Of a stretch of 33,897 bases of DNA, positions 17,279 through 26,285 are shown in pieces. Position numbers and translations under genes: made by a program. The notes under the pieces are model-generated. The model worked only from the letters and a program-made list of their open reading frames with translations, was not told the origin of the DNA and made no database searches. The stretch is from Peptococcaceae bacterium (GTDB lineage Bacteria; Bacillota; Desulfotomaculia; Desulfotomaculales; Desulfocucumaceae): NCBI GenBank assembly GCA_023512435.1, contig JAILZP010000030.1:1-33897 (forward strand). The letters run 5' to 3'. Within the stretch, counting starts at the first letter, position 1; each line of letters begins with the position of its first letter.

Positions 17279-18211
17279 TTAGTCTGTTGGAATTCTATCG
17301 TTATCCATTCTAACCCTGGGGTGGGATTTTAAATAGACCTCTTTCAGCTTTTCCCTGGTTAAATGGGTATATTTCTGGGTGGTGGAGAGGTTTTTATGCC
17401 CCAGCATTTCCTGCACCGCCCTGAGGTCGGCGCCGCCGTCAAGCATGTGGGTGGCGAAGGTGTGCCGCAGGGTGTGAGGGCTGACGGTATTTTGTATGCC
17501 CAGCCGGCCCACGTATTTTTTTATGATCTTCCTTACTCCCCTGTCGGTAAGGCGCCCTCCCTTATGGTTGACAAACACCGCCCTCTCCCCGCCGTTCCCC
17601 GACAGGCGGGGCCTGGCCAGTTCCAGGTACGCGTTCAGGGCCTCCACGGCGCAAGTTCCTATCGGGACCACCCGCTCCTTCGCCCCCTTGCCCATCACCA
17701 GCAGTTCCCCCCGGGCAAGATTGACATTTTCCAGGTCCAGGCCCACCAGTTCCCCCACCCGGATGCCCGAGGCGTAAAGGGTCTCCAGCAGCGCCCGGTC
17801 CCGCAGGGACAGCGGGTCTCCGCACCGGGGGGATTCCACCAGGGCGCCGCACTCTTCCCTGAAAAGAAATTGGGGCAGCCTTTTTTCAAGCTTGAGGGAT
17901 GCTACCCCCCTGAGAGGATTCTTCTCCACCAGGCCTTCCCGCCCCAGGTAGCGGTAAAAAGACCTCCAGGCGGCAAGCCTCCTGGCAATGGAGGTCTTGG
18001 CCAGGCCGCTGTAAAAAAGATCCCCCAGGTAAGACCTCATCAGCCCCGGGTCAAGGTCGGCGGGCTCCAGGTCGGAGTCCCTCCTGCCGAGGGCCCCGGC
18101 AAAAAAATCCACCCCGTGGAACAAGTCGCGGCGGTAGCTGGCCACCGTACGGGGGGAATAATTCTTCTCAGCCTCCAGGTAATGTATAAAGCTGTCGATA
18201 TATGAGTACAT
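17279..18211 (-). CDS. xerC: Site-specific tyrosine recombinase XerC (CodV-like)
   Basis: Tyrosine recombinase expected to resolve chromosome dimers at dif. Of 310 residues, about 1-90 form the SAM-like core-binding domain (DSFIHYLEAEKNYSPRTVASYRRDL), the rest the catalytic domain. Catalytic residues visible are Arg in ASGIRVGELV, Lys in MGKGAKERVVP, the HxxR box in SPHTLRHTFATHML, His in LGHKNLSTTQKY and the Tyr that follows in TTQKYTH. The ATG at 18211 is about 10 bases from GGGGGTC. Neighbours trmFO and hslVU match the B. subtilis order, supporting the housekeeping role rather than a phage or transposon integrase. Confidence 0.95.
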   Translation of the reverse strand: MYSYIDSFIHYLEAEKNYSPRTVASYRRDLFHGVDFFAGALGRRDSDLEPADLDPGLMRSYLGDLFYSGLAKTSIARRLAAWRSFYRYLGREGLVEKNPLRGVASLKLEKRLPQFLFREECGALVESPRCGDPLSLRDRALLETLYASGIRVGELVGLDLENVNLARGELLVMGKGAKERVVPIGTCAVEALNAYLELARPRLSGNGGERAVFVNHKGGRLTDRGVRKIIKKYVGRLGIQNTVSPHTLRHTFATHMLDGGADLRAVQEMLGHKNLSTTQKYTHLTREKLKEVYLKSHPRVRMDNDRIPTD

Positions 18212-18300
18212 TTTGGATGACCCCCAACCGCCGGAATAAAGGGGACAGGAACCTGCTCACAGACACATCTCAAGAACTCCATACAACATCATAAGTTCTC

Positions 18301-18328
18301 CTCCTGTCTCCTGTCTACCGTCTCCCGG
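18301..18328. repeat. Heptad array spanning the trmFO stop codon
   Basis: Four units, CTCCTGT, CTCCTGT, CTACCGT and CTCCCGG, run in phase. The third contains the trmFO stop (18315-18317), so the last few codons of trmFO are part of the array. Confidence 0.75.
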
Positions 18329-19643
18329 CCGATATGTCCCGCAGCAACAGCTTAAACTTTTCCAGCGCCTCCAGTGCCCTTTGGGAAATCATGGCGTTTC
18401 TCCGCCGCCGGTCCCGGACCTGGTCCTCCAGGGGCGGGAAAAGCCCGAAGGTTATGTTCATGGGCTGAAAATTGTCAGGGTCGGCGGTGGTGATATAACG
18501 GGCCAGGGAACCGTGGGCGGTTTCGGGCGGAAAAACCAGCGGCTTTCTGCCGGTATGGAGAAGGCCGGCGTTGATCCCGGCCGCCAGGCCCGAGGAGGCT
18601 GATTCCACATAGCCCTCCACCCCGGTGATCTGCCCCGCAAAAAACAGCCCCGGCCGCACCCTGCACTCGTAAGTGGCATTCAACAGCCCGGGGGAATTGA
18701 TGTATGTATTCCGGTGCATTACTCCGTATCTCACAAACTCGGCGTTTTCCAGCCCCGGAATAGTCCTGAAGACCCTCTGCTGCTCGCTCCACTTTAGGTG
18801 GGTCTGGAACCCCACCATGTTGTACAGCGTGCCGGCGGCGTTGTCCTGCCTGAGCTGGACCACCGCGTAGGGCCTTTTCCCGGTGGCCGGGTCGATCAGC
18901 CCCACCGGCTTCAGGGGCCCGTAACGCATGGTGTCCTCTCCCCGGGCCGCCAGCACCTCGATGGGCATGCACCCCTCGAAGTTGACTTCCTTTTCGAATT
19001 CCCTTCTGGGAGCCCGTATGGCACCGGCCAGTTCTTCCCGGAAACGGATGTATTCCTCCCTGTTCATTGGACAGTTGATGTAATGCCCTTCCCCCTTGCC
19101 GTACCGGGAAGAAAAGAAGGCCTTTTCCATGTTGATGGACTCCATGGTCACGATGGGGGCCACGGCATCATAAAAATAAAGGTGATCCCGTCCGGTCAGG
19201 TCCCTTATGGACCGGGCCAGGGCCTCCGATGTCAGGGGACCGGTGGCCAGGATGACCACTCCCCGGCCGGGAATGGCCTCCGCCTCCTGCCTGATCACTT
19301 CGACCAGGGGGTGGTTTTCCAGGACACCGGTAACCGCGGCCGAAAAAAGGTCCCTGTCCACGGCCAGCGCCCCGCCGGCGGGCACCCGGTGCCTGTCGGC
19401 ACAGGACATGATCAGGGAGTTCAGCCGGCGCATTTCTTCCTTTAACAGCCCCACGGCATTCTCCAGTGAGTCCGCCCTCAGGGAATTGCTGCAGACAAGC
19501 TCCGCGAACCCGCCCGTCTTGTGGGCCGGGGTGGACTTGCCCGGCCTCATCTCGAAAAGTTTTACCCTCACACCCATCCGGGCCAGTTGCCAGGCCGCCT
19601 CCGACCCGGCCAGCCCTGCTCCTATAACGGTGACAAAATCCAA
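18315..19643 (-). CDS. trmFO: Folate-dependent tRNA (uracil-54-C5)-methyltransferase TrmFO
   Basis: FAD enzyme that makes 5-methyluridine 54 in the T-loop of tRNA with methylenetetrahydrofolate as carbon donor; formerly Gid. The 442 residues begin with the dinucleotide-binding [12 protein letters not shown] motif, followed by [12 protein letters not shown] (one active-site Cys) and [14 protein letters not shown] (the second Cys region), and end with [21 protein letters not shown], the FAD-site signature. Length and motifs match the family. It lies between topA and xerC as in B. subtilis. The stop codon sits inside a 7-base-periodic array. Confidence 0.97.
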   Translation of the reverse strand: MDFVTVIGAGLAGSEAAWQLARMGVRVKLFEMRPGKSTPAHKTGGFAELVCSNSLRADSLENAVGLLKEEMRRLNSLIMSCADRHRVPAGGALAVDRDLFSAAVTGVLENHPLVEVIRQEAEAIPGRGVVILATGPLTSEALARSIRDLTGRDHLYFYDAVAPIVTMESINMEKAFFSSRYGKGEGHYINCPMNREEYIRFREELAGAIRAPRREFEKEVNFEGCMPIEVLAARGEDTMRYGPLKPVGLIDPATGKRPYAVVQLRQDNAAGTLYNMVGFQTHLKWSEQQRVFRTIPGLENAEFVRYGVMHRNTYINSPGLLNATYECRVRPGLFFAGQITGVEGYVESASSGLAAGINAGLLHTGRKPLVFPPETAHGSLARYITTADPDNFQPMNITFGLFPPLEDQVRDRRRRNAMISQRALEALEKFKLLLRDISAGRR

Positions 19644-19677
19644 TTCATAACCCCTGCCACAATTCTTATCTCTTCCC

Positions 19678-19719
19678 GATTCCCAATTCCTAATTCCTGA
19701 TTCCCAATACCCAATTACC
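19678..19719. repeat. Heptad array, family A, at topA 3' end
   Basis: Six uninterrupted units: GATTCCC, AATTCCT, AATTCCT, GATTCCC, AATACCC, AATTACC. The topA stop (19715-19717) falls in the last unit, and the array fills most of the gap to trmFO. Confidence 0.85.
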
Positions 19720-21952
19720 GCAGCTGCCTTCCGGCTGCTATCCTGTCTTCAGCGCCTTCCACTGCACCGGATCCCGCCTGTCTCTTGGATGTTCGCTTAT
19801 TTCCTCCCCGGCCTTCAGGGGCCGCGGCTTCCTTGGCTTTTTTGGCAGCCGCGCCTTTGACCGCTCCCCGGGCCGTTCCAGAAGCCGGGCAGGCCGGGGA
19901 AACACATTTTATTTCTTCTTTTCCCCTGTTTTTCCGGTAAACCGTCAGGCCTCCGCAAACGGGGCATTTTTCCGGGCTGGGCCGGTCCCAGACCGTGAAT
20001 TCACACTGGGGATACCGGCTGCAGCCGTAAAAGGGGCGCCCCTTCTTGCTTCTCCTTAAAACCAGTTCGCCGGAGCACTGCGGACAGCCCACCCCGGTGG
20101 GCTCCAGCAGGGGCTTGGTGTAACGGCACTGCGGGAAGCCCGGGCAGGCCAGAAACTTTCCGTAGCGGCCCATCTTTACCACCAGGTTGCGCTTGCAGTT
20201 CTCACAGATCTCGTCGGTAACCTCCTGGGCCTGGGCCACCTCCACGTGCCCAATTTCTTTCTCGGCCTTGGCCAGGGTTTCCTTGAACGGATCGTAAAAT
20301 TCCCTGAGCACGCCGGTCCATCCCCGATCGCCCTCCTCCACCTGGTCCAGTTTTTCCTCCATGGAGGCGGTGAACTCGACATCGATTATGTCTTTAAAGT
20401 ATTCCTTCAATAAATTCACCACCACCGTGCCCAGCTCGGTGGGGTAGAAATGTTTCTTTTCCTTTACCACGTACCCCCGTTTTTGAATGGTTTCCACGAT
20501 GGGGGCATACGTGCTGGGCCTGCCGATCCCCTTTTCCTCGAGGGCCTTGACCAGTGTGGCGTCGGTGTACCGGGGAGGGGGCTGGGTGAAGTGCTGTTTG
20601 GGAACCAGGGATTTTTTCTCCAGCCGGTCTCCCTCGCTGAGTTCAGGCAATGCCCTGCTTTCCTCGTCCTCCTGGCCGTCGTCCCGGGATTCGGTGTAGA
20701 CCTTCATGAATCCCGGAAACTTCACCATCGACCCGGCAGCCCGGAAAATGTACTGGCCGGCCTTGATATCCACGGTGGTGGTGTCGATCACGGCCGGGCT
20801 CATCTGGCTGGCCACGAAGCGCTCCCAGATCAGCTTGTAAAGCTTGTATTGGTCGCCTGACAGGAAAGCCTTTACGGCATCGGGCTCCCTGGCCACGGAA
20901 GTGGGCCTTACGGCCTCGTGGGCGTCCTGGATCCGCCCCCTGGCTGCGGCCTGCTTAACCTTGCCCGGCGCGAATTCCTTTCCGAAGCGGCCGTTGATAA
21001 ACTGAAGGGCTTCCTGCCGGGCGGTCTCGGAAACCCTGGTGGAATCCGTCCGGATATAAGTCACCAGGCCGGACGGCCCTTCCTTCCCCAGGTCGATGCC
21101 CTCATACAGCTGCTGGGCCACCAGCATGGTCTTCTTGGCCGTAAAATTAAGCTTGCGGTAGGCTTCCTGCTGAAGGGTGCTGGTGATGAAAGGGGCCGGA
21201 GGCTGACGCAGCTTTTCCCTGCGCGCCACCTTAACCACCTGGTAGTCCTTGCCCTTAAGGTCGCCGATTATCTCTTTTATCCTGTCTTCGCTCGGAATAT
21301 CGGCCTTTTTGTCCCCTATCCTGTAAAGCCTGGCCTCGAAGGGGTCCTCTCCCCGCCGGGCCAGCCTGGCCGTCAGCGTCCAGTATTCCTCGGGCTCAAA
21401 GGCCCGGATCTCTTCCTCCCGGTCAACGATCAGGCGCACCGCCACCGACTGGACGCGGCCGGCGCTCAGGCCCTTTTTCACCTTCTTCCAGAGCAGGGGG
21501 CTCAGTTTGTAGCCCACCAGCCGGTCCAGAATGCGCCTGGCCTGCTGGGCGAAAACACGGTTGAAATCTATCGGGCGGGGGTTTCTGACCGCGTTCTGGA
21601 TGGCGTTCTGGGTTATCTCATTGAATTCAATGCGGCACTTTTCATCAGGATCGAGGTCCAGCAGGTGGAGGAGGTGCCATGCTATGGCCTCCCCCTCGCG
21701 GTCGGGGTCGGAGGCCAGGAGAACCTGGTCGGCTTTTTTTACCGCGGCCCTCAGTTCCTTGATGATTTCTCCCTTTCCCCTGATGGGTATGTATTTGGGC
21801 TCAAAGCCCCTTTCCGGATCCACCCCGAACTGGCTTTTGGGCAGATCCCGCAGGTGGCCCATGGAAGCCTTGACAAAATACTTTTTCCCCAGGAATTTGC
21901 CGATGCTTTTGGCCTTAGCCGGGGACTCCACGATAACCAAAGTTTTCCCCAA
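19715..21952 (-). CDS. topA: DNA topoisomerase I (type IA)
   Basis: Relaxes negative supercoils. The TOPRIM domain ([12 protein letters not shown] to [13 protein letters not shown]), the catalytic domain with active Tyr299 in [15 protein letters not shown], and the C-terminal zinc-ribbon repeats are all present: pairs of Cys in CENCKRN / CPGFPQC, CPQCSGE / CSRYPQC and CPVCGG / CVSPAC. A basic, Ala/Gly/Lys-rich tail of about 45 residues follows. The frame opens at GTG 21961, but that codon abuts the AAGAGGTG ribosome site. TTG at 21952, 6 bases downstream of it, gives [15 protein letters not shown], the standard beginning, for 745 residues. A TATAAT box at 22074-22069 suggests its promoter. 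Confidence 0.97.
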   Translation of the reverse strand: MGKTLVIVESPAKAKSIGKFLGKKYFVKASMGHLRDLPKSQFGVDPERGFEPKYIPIRGKGEIIKELRAAVKKADQVLLASDPDREGEAIAWHLLHLLDLDPDEKCRIEFNEITQNAIQNAVRNPRPIDFNRVFAQQARRILDRLVGYKLSPLLWKKVKKGLSAGRVQSVAVRLIVDREEEIRAFEPEEYWTLTARLARRGEDPFEARLYRIGDKKADIPSEDRIKEIIGDLKGKDYQVVKVARREKLRQPPAPFITSTLQQEAYRKLNFTAKKTMLVAQQLYEGIDLGKEGPSGLVTYIRTDSTRVSETARQEALQFINGRFGKEFAPGKVKQAAARGRIQDAHEAVRPTSVAREPDAVKAFLSGDQYKLYKLIWERFVASQMSPAVIDTTTVDIKAGQYIFRAAGSMVKFPGFMKVYTESRDDGQEDEESRALPELSEGDRLEKKSLVPKQHFTQPPPRYTDATLVKALEEKGIGRPSTYAPIVETIQKRGYVVKEKKHFYPTELGTVVVNLLKEYFKDIIDVEFTASMEEKLDQVEEGDRGWTGVLREFYDPFKETLAKAEKEIGHVEVAQAQEVTDEICENCKRNLVVKMGRYGKFLACPGFPQCRYTKPLLEPTGVGCPQCSGELVLRRSKKGRPFYGCSRYPQCEFTVWDRPSPEKCPVCGGLTVYRKNRGKEEIKCVSPACPASGTARGAVKGAAAKKAKEAAAPEGRGGNKRTSKRQAGSGAVEGAEDRIAAGRQLR

Positions 21953-21999
21953 AAACGACACCTCTTACAATTTCTTATCCTGAATAATTATCCTGTCAG

Positions 22000-22034
22000 G
22001 AATCCAGAATCCAGAAGTCAGAATTCAGAATGTC
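22000..22034. repeat. Heptad array, family A, upstream of topA
   Basis: Five perfect-phase units: GAATCCA, GAATCCA, GAAGTCA, GAATTCA, GAATGTC. The array lies between the candidate topA promoter and the topA start, so it would be in the leader of that transcript. Confidence 0.85.
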
Positions 22035-22068
22035 CAAAAACTGACCCCTGATCGTCAAATTTACCGCT

Positions 22069-22097
22069 ATTATAGACCGGAAAAGAACTTTTTAAAA
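22069..22097 (-). promoter_or_regulatory. Candidate promoter for the topA-codY operon
   Basis: A perfect TATAAT at 22074-22069 (minus strand) lies in the topA-dprA gap. The hexamer 17 bases upstream is TTTTAA, a weak -35 element. The position, about 115 bases from topA, is reasonable. Confidence 0.45.
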
Positions 22098-22111
22098 TAC
22101 CTCAGGTGAAA

Positions 22112-23206
22112 TTACCGGCGGGGTGAAATTGTGTAAAGCTTTCCGGGAAGCTGCCGGACAACCCCCTTCATTTCCAGGAAGGTCAGGGCCGCCAGAACCT
22201 TCTGGGCCGGCAGGCCCGACCGGTCAATCAGGTCGTCCAGGGCCGCCGGTTCAGACGAAATTATCTTTCTTACCGCTTCCTCCTCGGGACTGAGGTTTAT
22301 CCTGGGGGCTTCCCGGTCCTCCGCCCCGAACAGCCTTTCCAGCCCCAGGTCCTCCAGGATGTCCCCGGCGCTCTCCACGGGCCTGGCCCCCTGCCTGATC
22401 AGCCGGTTTGGGCCCCGGCTGACCTCCGAGGTTATATTCCCCGGCACCGCCATCACTTCCCGGCCCTGGTCAAGGGCAAAATCAGCGGTAATCAGGGCGC
22501 CGCTCCTTGAGGCAGCCTCCACCACCACCACTCCCCTGGACAGGCCGCTGATAATCCGGTTTCTTACGGGAAAATGCCACGCTTCCGGCGGCGTCCCCAG
22601 GGGAAACTCGCTGACGACGGCCCCCGACCGGGCTATCTCCTCCATCAGCCCGGCGTTTTCCCTGGGATAAGCCACATCCAGGCCGCATCCCAGGACGGCT
22701 ATGGTGCGGCCGCCGGCCGCCAGCGCCCCCCTGTGGGCGGCCGTGTCGATTCCCCGGGCCATGCCGCTGACCACCGTAACCCCGGCCCCGGCCAGTTCCC
22801 CGGCCAGCTTTGCGGCTGCGGCGATCCCGTAGCGGGTGGCCTTCCTCGACCCCACCAAAGCCACCGCCTGGCTGTCGCTTTGCTTTATCTCGCCCTTTAC
22901 AAAAAGCCCCGGGGGAGGGTCGAAAATATTTCTCAAAATCTCCGGATATCCCGGGTCGCCGAAATGCAAAAAAGTTATTCCCTTCTTTTCCAGCAGGGAC
23001 ATCTCGGCCTCGGGGTTTACCCCCCGGCGGCGCAGCACCAGTTCGCGGGCGTCCCCGGCGGCAAATCCCCCTATGTTTATCAGCTGTTTCTCCGTGGCCT
23101 TCCAGGCGTTCCCGGCAGACCCGAAGAGTTCAATCAGGTGCCAGACCCTTTTGGCCGACCCCGGCAGGGTGATCTGCCAGGCCAGAAAATAACCCCTTTC
23201 GTCCAC
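22112..23206 (-). CDS. dprA: DNA processing protein DprA (Smf)
   Basis: Loads RecA on incoming single-stranded DNA during transformation; widely kept in bacteria not known to be competent. The Rossmann core is intact: LHFGDPGYPEILRNIFDPPP, ALVGSRKATRYG, VSGMARGIDTAAHRGAL, IAVLGCGLDVAYPREN, RNRIISGLSRGVVVVEA and SRGPNRLIRQGA. A C-terminal winged-helix segment (LDDLIDRSGLPAQKVLAALTFLEMKG) follows. The frame opens at ATG 23251 with no ribosome site; GTG at 23206, about 7 bases from GGGATG, is preferred and gives 364 residues. As in B. subtilis it precedes topA, and here it follows the LigD polymerase gene by about 100 bases. Confidence 0.94.
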   Translation of the reverse strand: MDERGYFLAWQITLPGSAKRVWHLIELFGSAGNAWKATEKQLINIGGFAAGDARELVLRRRGVNPEAEMSLLEKKGITFLHFGDPGYPEILRNIFDPPPGLFVKGEIKQSDSQAVALVGSRKATRYGIAAAAKLAGELAGAGVTVVSGMARGIDTAAHRGALAAGGRTIAVLGCGLDVAYPRENAGLMEEIARSGAVVSEFPLGTPPEAWHFPVRNRIISGLSRGVVVVEAASRSGALITADFALDQGREVMAVPGNITSEVSRGPNRLIRQGARPVESAGDILEDLGLERLFGAEDREAPRINLSPEEEAVRKIISSEPAALDDLIDRSGLPAQKVLAALTFLEMKGVVRQLPGKLYTISPRR

Positions 23207-23319
23207 AGGTTCACATCCCGGCAACATCTTCCAGTAATACAAAATGGACATTCGGGGGCTGCGGGAAGATTTCCTGCCCGGGCCATAAAAATTTGTGCTT
23301 ATATTTATATTTTATTTTA

Positions 23320-24279
23320 TTATCGCCCTAAGGAATCCGCGGGATCGGTCACGATCGCCAAACGGCTTTCTTTTGCCTTGCCCGCGCCGGAGGCGGCCAC
23401 CAGCTTGCCCAGGGACCTCCTGGACCCGGGCATGTCCGCCAGGATATCCCCGTATTTCTCGATCCTCTTAAAAACGGCCCGGATGTTGAAGGATCCCGGC
23501 CTGACCTGCTTCCTTTCCACCTCCTCCCAGTGGAGGGGGGTGGACACCGGGGCTCCCGGAAGAGGCCTCAGGCTGTATTGAAAGGCCATGGTCCTGCCCC
23601 TGCCGTTCTGCAGGTAGTCCAGATAAACCTTGCCCTTTCTTTTGGCCACCGTTCTTTCAACCGTGGCCTTCCGCGGGTAGACCGACACGATCAGATTGGC
23701 TATGTAACGCATGGCCGATGCAACCACCGGGAAGGGGTATTCGCTGACGACCGGAATAAAAAGGTGCAGCCCGCTGGCCCCTGAAGTTTTCACAAAGGGT
23801 ATCAGCCCGAATTCATCCAGTGCCCGCCTGCAAAGCAGGGCGATATCCATGACGTCGTCCAGGGTGGCCCCCTCGGCCGGGTCCAGGTCCATTACCGCTA
23901 TATCGGGGCATTCCACGTTGTCCAGCACCGAAAGCCAGGCATGCACCTCGATGCAGGCCTGGTTGGCCAGCCAGGCCAGGGTGGCCGCGTCGTTGCAGAC
24001 AATGTAATTGATCACCTTTTCCGAATGCCTGACCGGGTAAGTCTCTATCCAGTCAGGGGCGTATTCCGGGCATTCTTTCTGATAAAAGGATTCACCGTTT
24101 ATTCCGTCCGGATACCTTTTCATAACCAGGGGCCTGTTTCTCAGATGCGGTACGACAACCGGCGAAATGTCCAGGTAATACTTTACCAGGTGCGCCTTGG
24201 TGAGGCCGTCGGGCCAGAAAACCTTGTCCAGGTTGGTCAGCTTCACCTCCCGCCCTTCCACCCGGGCGATCTGATCCAT
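23320..24279 (-). CDS. LigD-type primase-polymerase domain (stand-alone)
   Basis: A 319-residue member of the archaeo-eukaryotic primase superfamily, equivalent to the polymerase domain of LigD, which fills gaps and adds nucleotides at broken DNA ends. Motifs seen: KVFWPDGLTKAHLVKYYLDIS and PLVMKRYPDGINGESFYQKECPE at the start, the metal-binding DLDP box (VMDLDP), the SGASGLHLFIP motif with its His, and ERTVAKRKGKVYLDYLQN. It stops there, with no ligase or phosphoesterase domain. The ATG at 24279 follows GGGGGTG by 5 bases. The ligase domain and Ku are encoded just upstream, so the NHEJ enzyme is split into separate genes. Confidence 0.94.
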   Translation of the reverse strand: MDQIARVEGREVKLTNLDKVFWPDGLTKAHLVKYYLDISPVVVPHLRNRPLVMKRYPDGINGESFYQKECPEYAPDWIETYPVRHSEKVINYIVCNDAATLAWLANQACIEVHAWLSVLDNVECPDIAVMDLDPAEGATLDDVMDIALLCRRALDEFGLIPFVKTSGASGLHLFIPVVSEYPFPVVASAMRYIANLIVSVYPRKATVERTVAKRKGKVYLDYLQNGRGRTMAFQYSLRPLPGAPVSTPLHWEEVERKQVRPGSFNIRAVFKRIEKYGDILADMPGSRRSLGKLVAASGAGKAKESRLAIVTDPADSLGR

Positions 24280-24369
24280 TTCCGCACCCCCGGCTTTTTT
24301 GATTAGTCTGTCTCGGTCCGGGGGTAAAATTGCAGGGTATGAAAAACAGGCCGTTCACAGGCAATGAAT

Positions 24370-24401
24370 AAAAAAATCAGGCCGGACAGAACCGTCCGGC
24401 C
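24370..24401 (-). terminator. Terminator after the small membrane protein gene
   Basis: A perfect 8-bp stem (24380-24387 with 24394-24401, GGCCGGAC and complement) is followed on the minus strand by TGATTTTTTT. It lies about 35 bases past the stop of the 76-residue protein gene and would separate it from the LigD polymerase gene. Confidence 0.85.
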
Positions 24402-24435
24402 CCTCCTTTTCCTCAAACGCCCCGGATGAGGAATA

Positions 24436-24666
24436 TTATTTGTCCCCCCCGCCGCCGAACATGTTCAGTCCCCGCAGCATGACGTGGATTTCACCGAAAT
24501 CGGCGGCCATTGAATCAATGCCCGACCTGAAGTTGTTAATTGCCGACGACATTCTGTCCATTACATTTTTTACCACCTGGATCTTGTTGCTGGCCTCCGG
24601 ATCCATTCCCAGCACCAACAAAATGAGGATTAAAAATAAAATATACGGGTTGGCCCCGTAAGACAT
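24436..24666 (-). CDS. Small membrane-anchored protein of unknown function
   Basis: A 76-residue protein that I do not recognise. Residues 8-20 (YILFLILILLVLG) form one membrane-spanning or signal-anchor segment; the rest is a probable amphipathic helix (NKIQVVKNVMDRMSSAINNF onward) ending with NMFGGGGDK. The ATG at 24666 is 9 bases after AAGGGGGG, a strong ribosome site, and the gene has its own terminator. The YILFLILILLVLG anchor followed by a short soluble part recalls small proteins of spore formers, but no function should be assigned. It lies between the polymerase and ligase parts of the split LigD. Confidence 0.8.
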   Translation of the reverse strand: MSYGANPYILFLILILLVLGMDPEASNKIQVVKNVMDRMSSAINNFRSGIDSMAADFGEIHVMLRGLNMFGGGGDK

Positions 24667-24782
24667 AAAAATTTCCCCCCTTATACGGTAAGTTTTAGGC
24701 CGGTCTTCCCTATCATAATATGTCCCTCAGGCCCCGGGAGTGCGTATTCATAAGTTTCAACACCGAGTTTAAATGCCCCTGT

Positions 24783-25736
24783 TCATGGCGCTTCGCACTC
24801 CTCCAACCCCTTGTCAAGCCTCAGTCCCTTGAAGATCGGGTGCCGCAGGAAACCTCCGGCTGTTTTTTCAAGATACTCCACGGCACATACCAGATGAGGT
24901 CTTACCCAGATCACACCCCCGGCTTCCTGCCGGGACACCGCCGCCGGGGGACGACCGGTGCGCAGGGGCTGCAGCCTCCGGATCAGATCGTCCTCGGCCT
25001 CCCGGCTGAAGCCTGTGCCAACTTTTCCGCAATAAACCAGATCCCCGTTCCTGAACCCGCACAGCAGCAAAGCTCCCAGTTTACGCCCGCCCTTTCCCGG
25101 CCGGTACCCGCAGACGGCCAGGTCAACCCCGTTGGTGAACCTTATTTTTTTCCAGTAATGGGACCGTTTGCCCGGCAGGTAGGGGCTGTTCAAGGCCTTG
25201 GCCATAACCCCCTCCAGGCCCCGATCCCGGGCCGCCCGGGCAAACAGGATTCCGCTGCCGGTGACAAAATCGGCCACCACCAGGAAGGCGCCCCCCTGTA
25301 CCGAGGCGGCCAGGATTTCCTTCCTCCGCTTGAGGGGCTCCCCGATCACCGGCCTTCCTGAAACATAGAGGATGTCAAAGGCCAGGTACAAAGCCGGTGT
25401 CCTGACGGCGGCCCGCTTGATCTTCAGCGGGTCGGAGAGTCTTCCCCTGGCCTGCAGGGAGCCGAAGGAGGGCCGGCCCCCGGAAAACACCACCACCTCG
25501 CCGTCCAGGAGGGCCGGCAGGTGCTTCACGGAAAGGTGCAGCCCGCCCAGTTCGGGAAAGCTGCCGGTGATATCCTGACGGTTCCGCGATCTGAGTTCCG
25601 TTCCCCCGGAATCCAGATAGGCCAGGGCCCGGTAGCCGTCCCATTTCACCTCAAAAAGGAATTCCGGGTTGTCAAAGGGTTCGGACCTGACCGCCAGCAT
25701 TGGTTCGACAAGCGGTATCGGGTTCCTGCGATCCAT
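24783..25736 (-). CDS. ATP-dependent DNA ligase domain of LigD type (stand-alone)
   Basis: Seals DNA breaks in bacterial non-homologous end joining. The 317 residues hold the adenylation domain with the nucleotidyl Lys31 in FEVKWDGYRALA (motif I), DGEVVVFSGGRPSF, motif III LYLAFDILYVSG, motif IV LEGVMAKALNSPYLPGKR and motif V WKKIRF, followed by an OB-fold (LAVCGYRPGKGGRKLGALLL to HPIFKGLRLDKG). The frame opens at ATG 25769 without a ribosome site; ATG 25736 begins at MDRRNPIPLVEPMLA, the usual start, shortly after GGGGCGG. There is no phosphoesterase domain. It lies in a shared 93-base gap, divergent from the DUF441 gene. Confidence 0.94.
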   Translation of the reverse strand: MDRRNPIPLVEPMLAVRSEPFDNPEFLFEVKWDGYRALAYLDSGGTELRSRNRQDITGSFPELGGLHLSVKHLPALLDGEVVVFSGGRPSFGSLQARGRLSDPLKIKRAAVRTPALYLAFDILYVSGRPVIGEPLKRRKEILAASVQGGAFLVVADFVTGSGILFARAARDRGLEGVMAKALNSPYLPGKRSHYWKKIRFTNGVDLAVCGYRPGKGGRKLGALLLCGFRNGDLVYCGKVGTGFSREAEDDLIRRLQPLRTGRPPAAVSRQEAGGVIWVRPHLVCAVEYLEKTAGGFLRHPIFKGLRLDKGLEECEAP

Positions 25737-25829
25737 ACAACCGCCCCAATCCGGATCTTTTGCCGGCATAATATGGATAATGGTTCAATAAATTAAAATA
25801 ATAACCCGTTCTTCCCCGGGTGATAGTAT

Positions 25830-26285
25830 ATGGATACGTCCCTGCCGGTTCTCCTGGTTCTGCTGATTATCGCCATCATCGGCCGGTCCAACCTGGTGGC
25901 CATGGCCAGTTGCATACTTATGGCGATCAAGTTTTCGGGACTGGATTTTATCCTGCTCCCCCTGCTGGAAAAAAAGGGGCTGAAGTTCGGCCTGCTGGTC
26001 CTGATGGTCTACATACTGCTTCCCCTGGCCAAAGGAGAGGTCACCACGAAGGAGGTGAGGTACAGTTTTTCCACCGTACCCGGCCTGTTTGCCCTGATGG
26101 GCGGCGCCCTGGCCACCCACCTGAACAACGAGGGCCTCAAACTGATGAAGGCCATGCCCGAGATTATTTTCGGCATGACCATCGGCACCATACTGGGGAC
26201 GGTTTTTTTCAAGGGCGTACCCTGCGGGCCGGTGATGGCGGCCGCGGTAACGGCAATACTTTTGGAGATATACAGCCTGTTTTAG
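25830..26285 (+). CDS. DUF441 (UPF0756) family membrane protein
   Basis: The only plus-strand gene in the window: 151 residues with four or more hydrophobic segments (about 4-20, 22-45, 50-68, 80-100, 110-148) and the family look (SNLVAMASCILMAIKFSG, KKGLKFGLLVLMVYILLPLA, IGTILGTVFFKGVPCGP). The family, which includes E. coli YeaL, has no established function. The ATG at 25830 has GGTGA about 7 bases upstream. It is transcribed away from the ligase gene and toward Ku; its TAG stop (26283-26285) overlaps the Ku TAA stop (26282-26284) in the opposite direction. No terminator is seen between them. Confidence 0.88.
   Translation: MDTSLPVLLVLLIIAIIGRSNLVAMASCILMAIKFSGLDFILLPLLEKKGLKFGLLVLMVYILLPLAKGEVTTKEVRYSFSTVPGLFALMGGALATHLNNEGLKLMKAMPEIIFGMTIGTILGTVFFKGVPCGPVMAAAVTAILLEIYSLF

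Noticed and set aside
18234..18260. GGGGACAGGAACCTG stretch as a REP or transposon end
   Set aside because: Only one full copy is visible; a partial look-alike with GGGGAC and GTCCCC near 14195-14249 is not close enough to call an element without a genome search.
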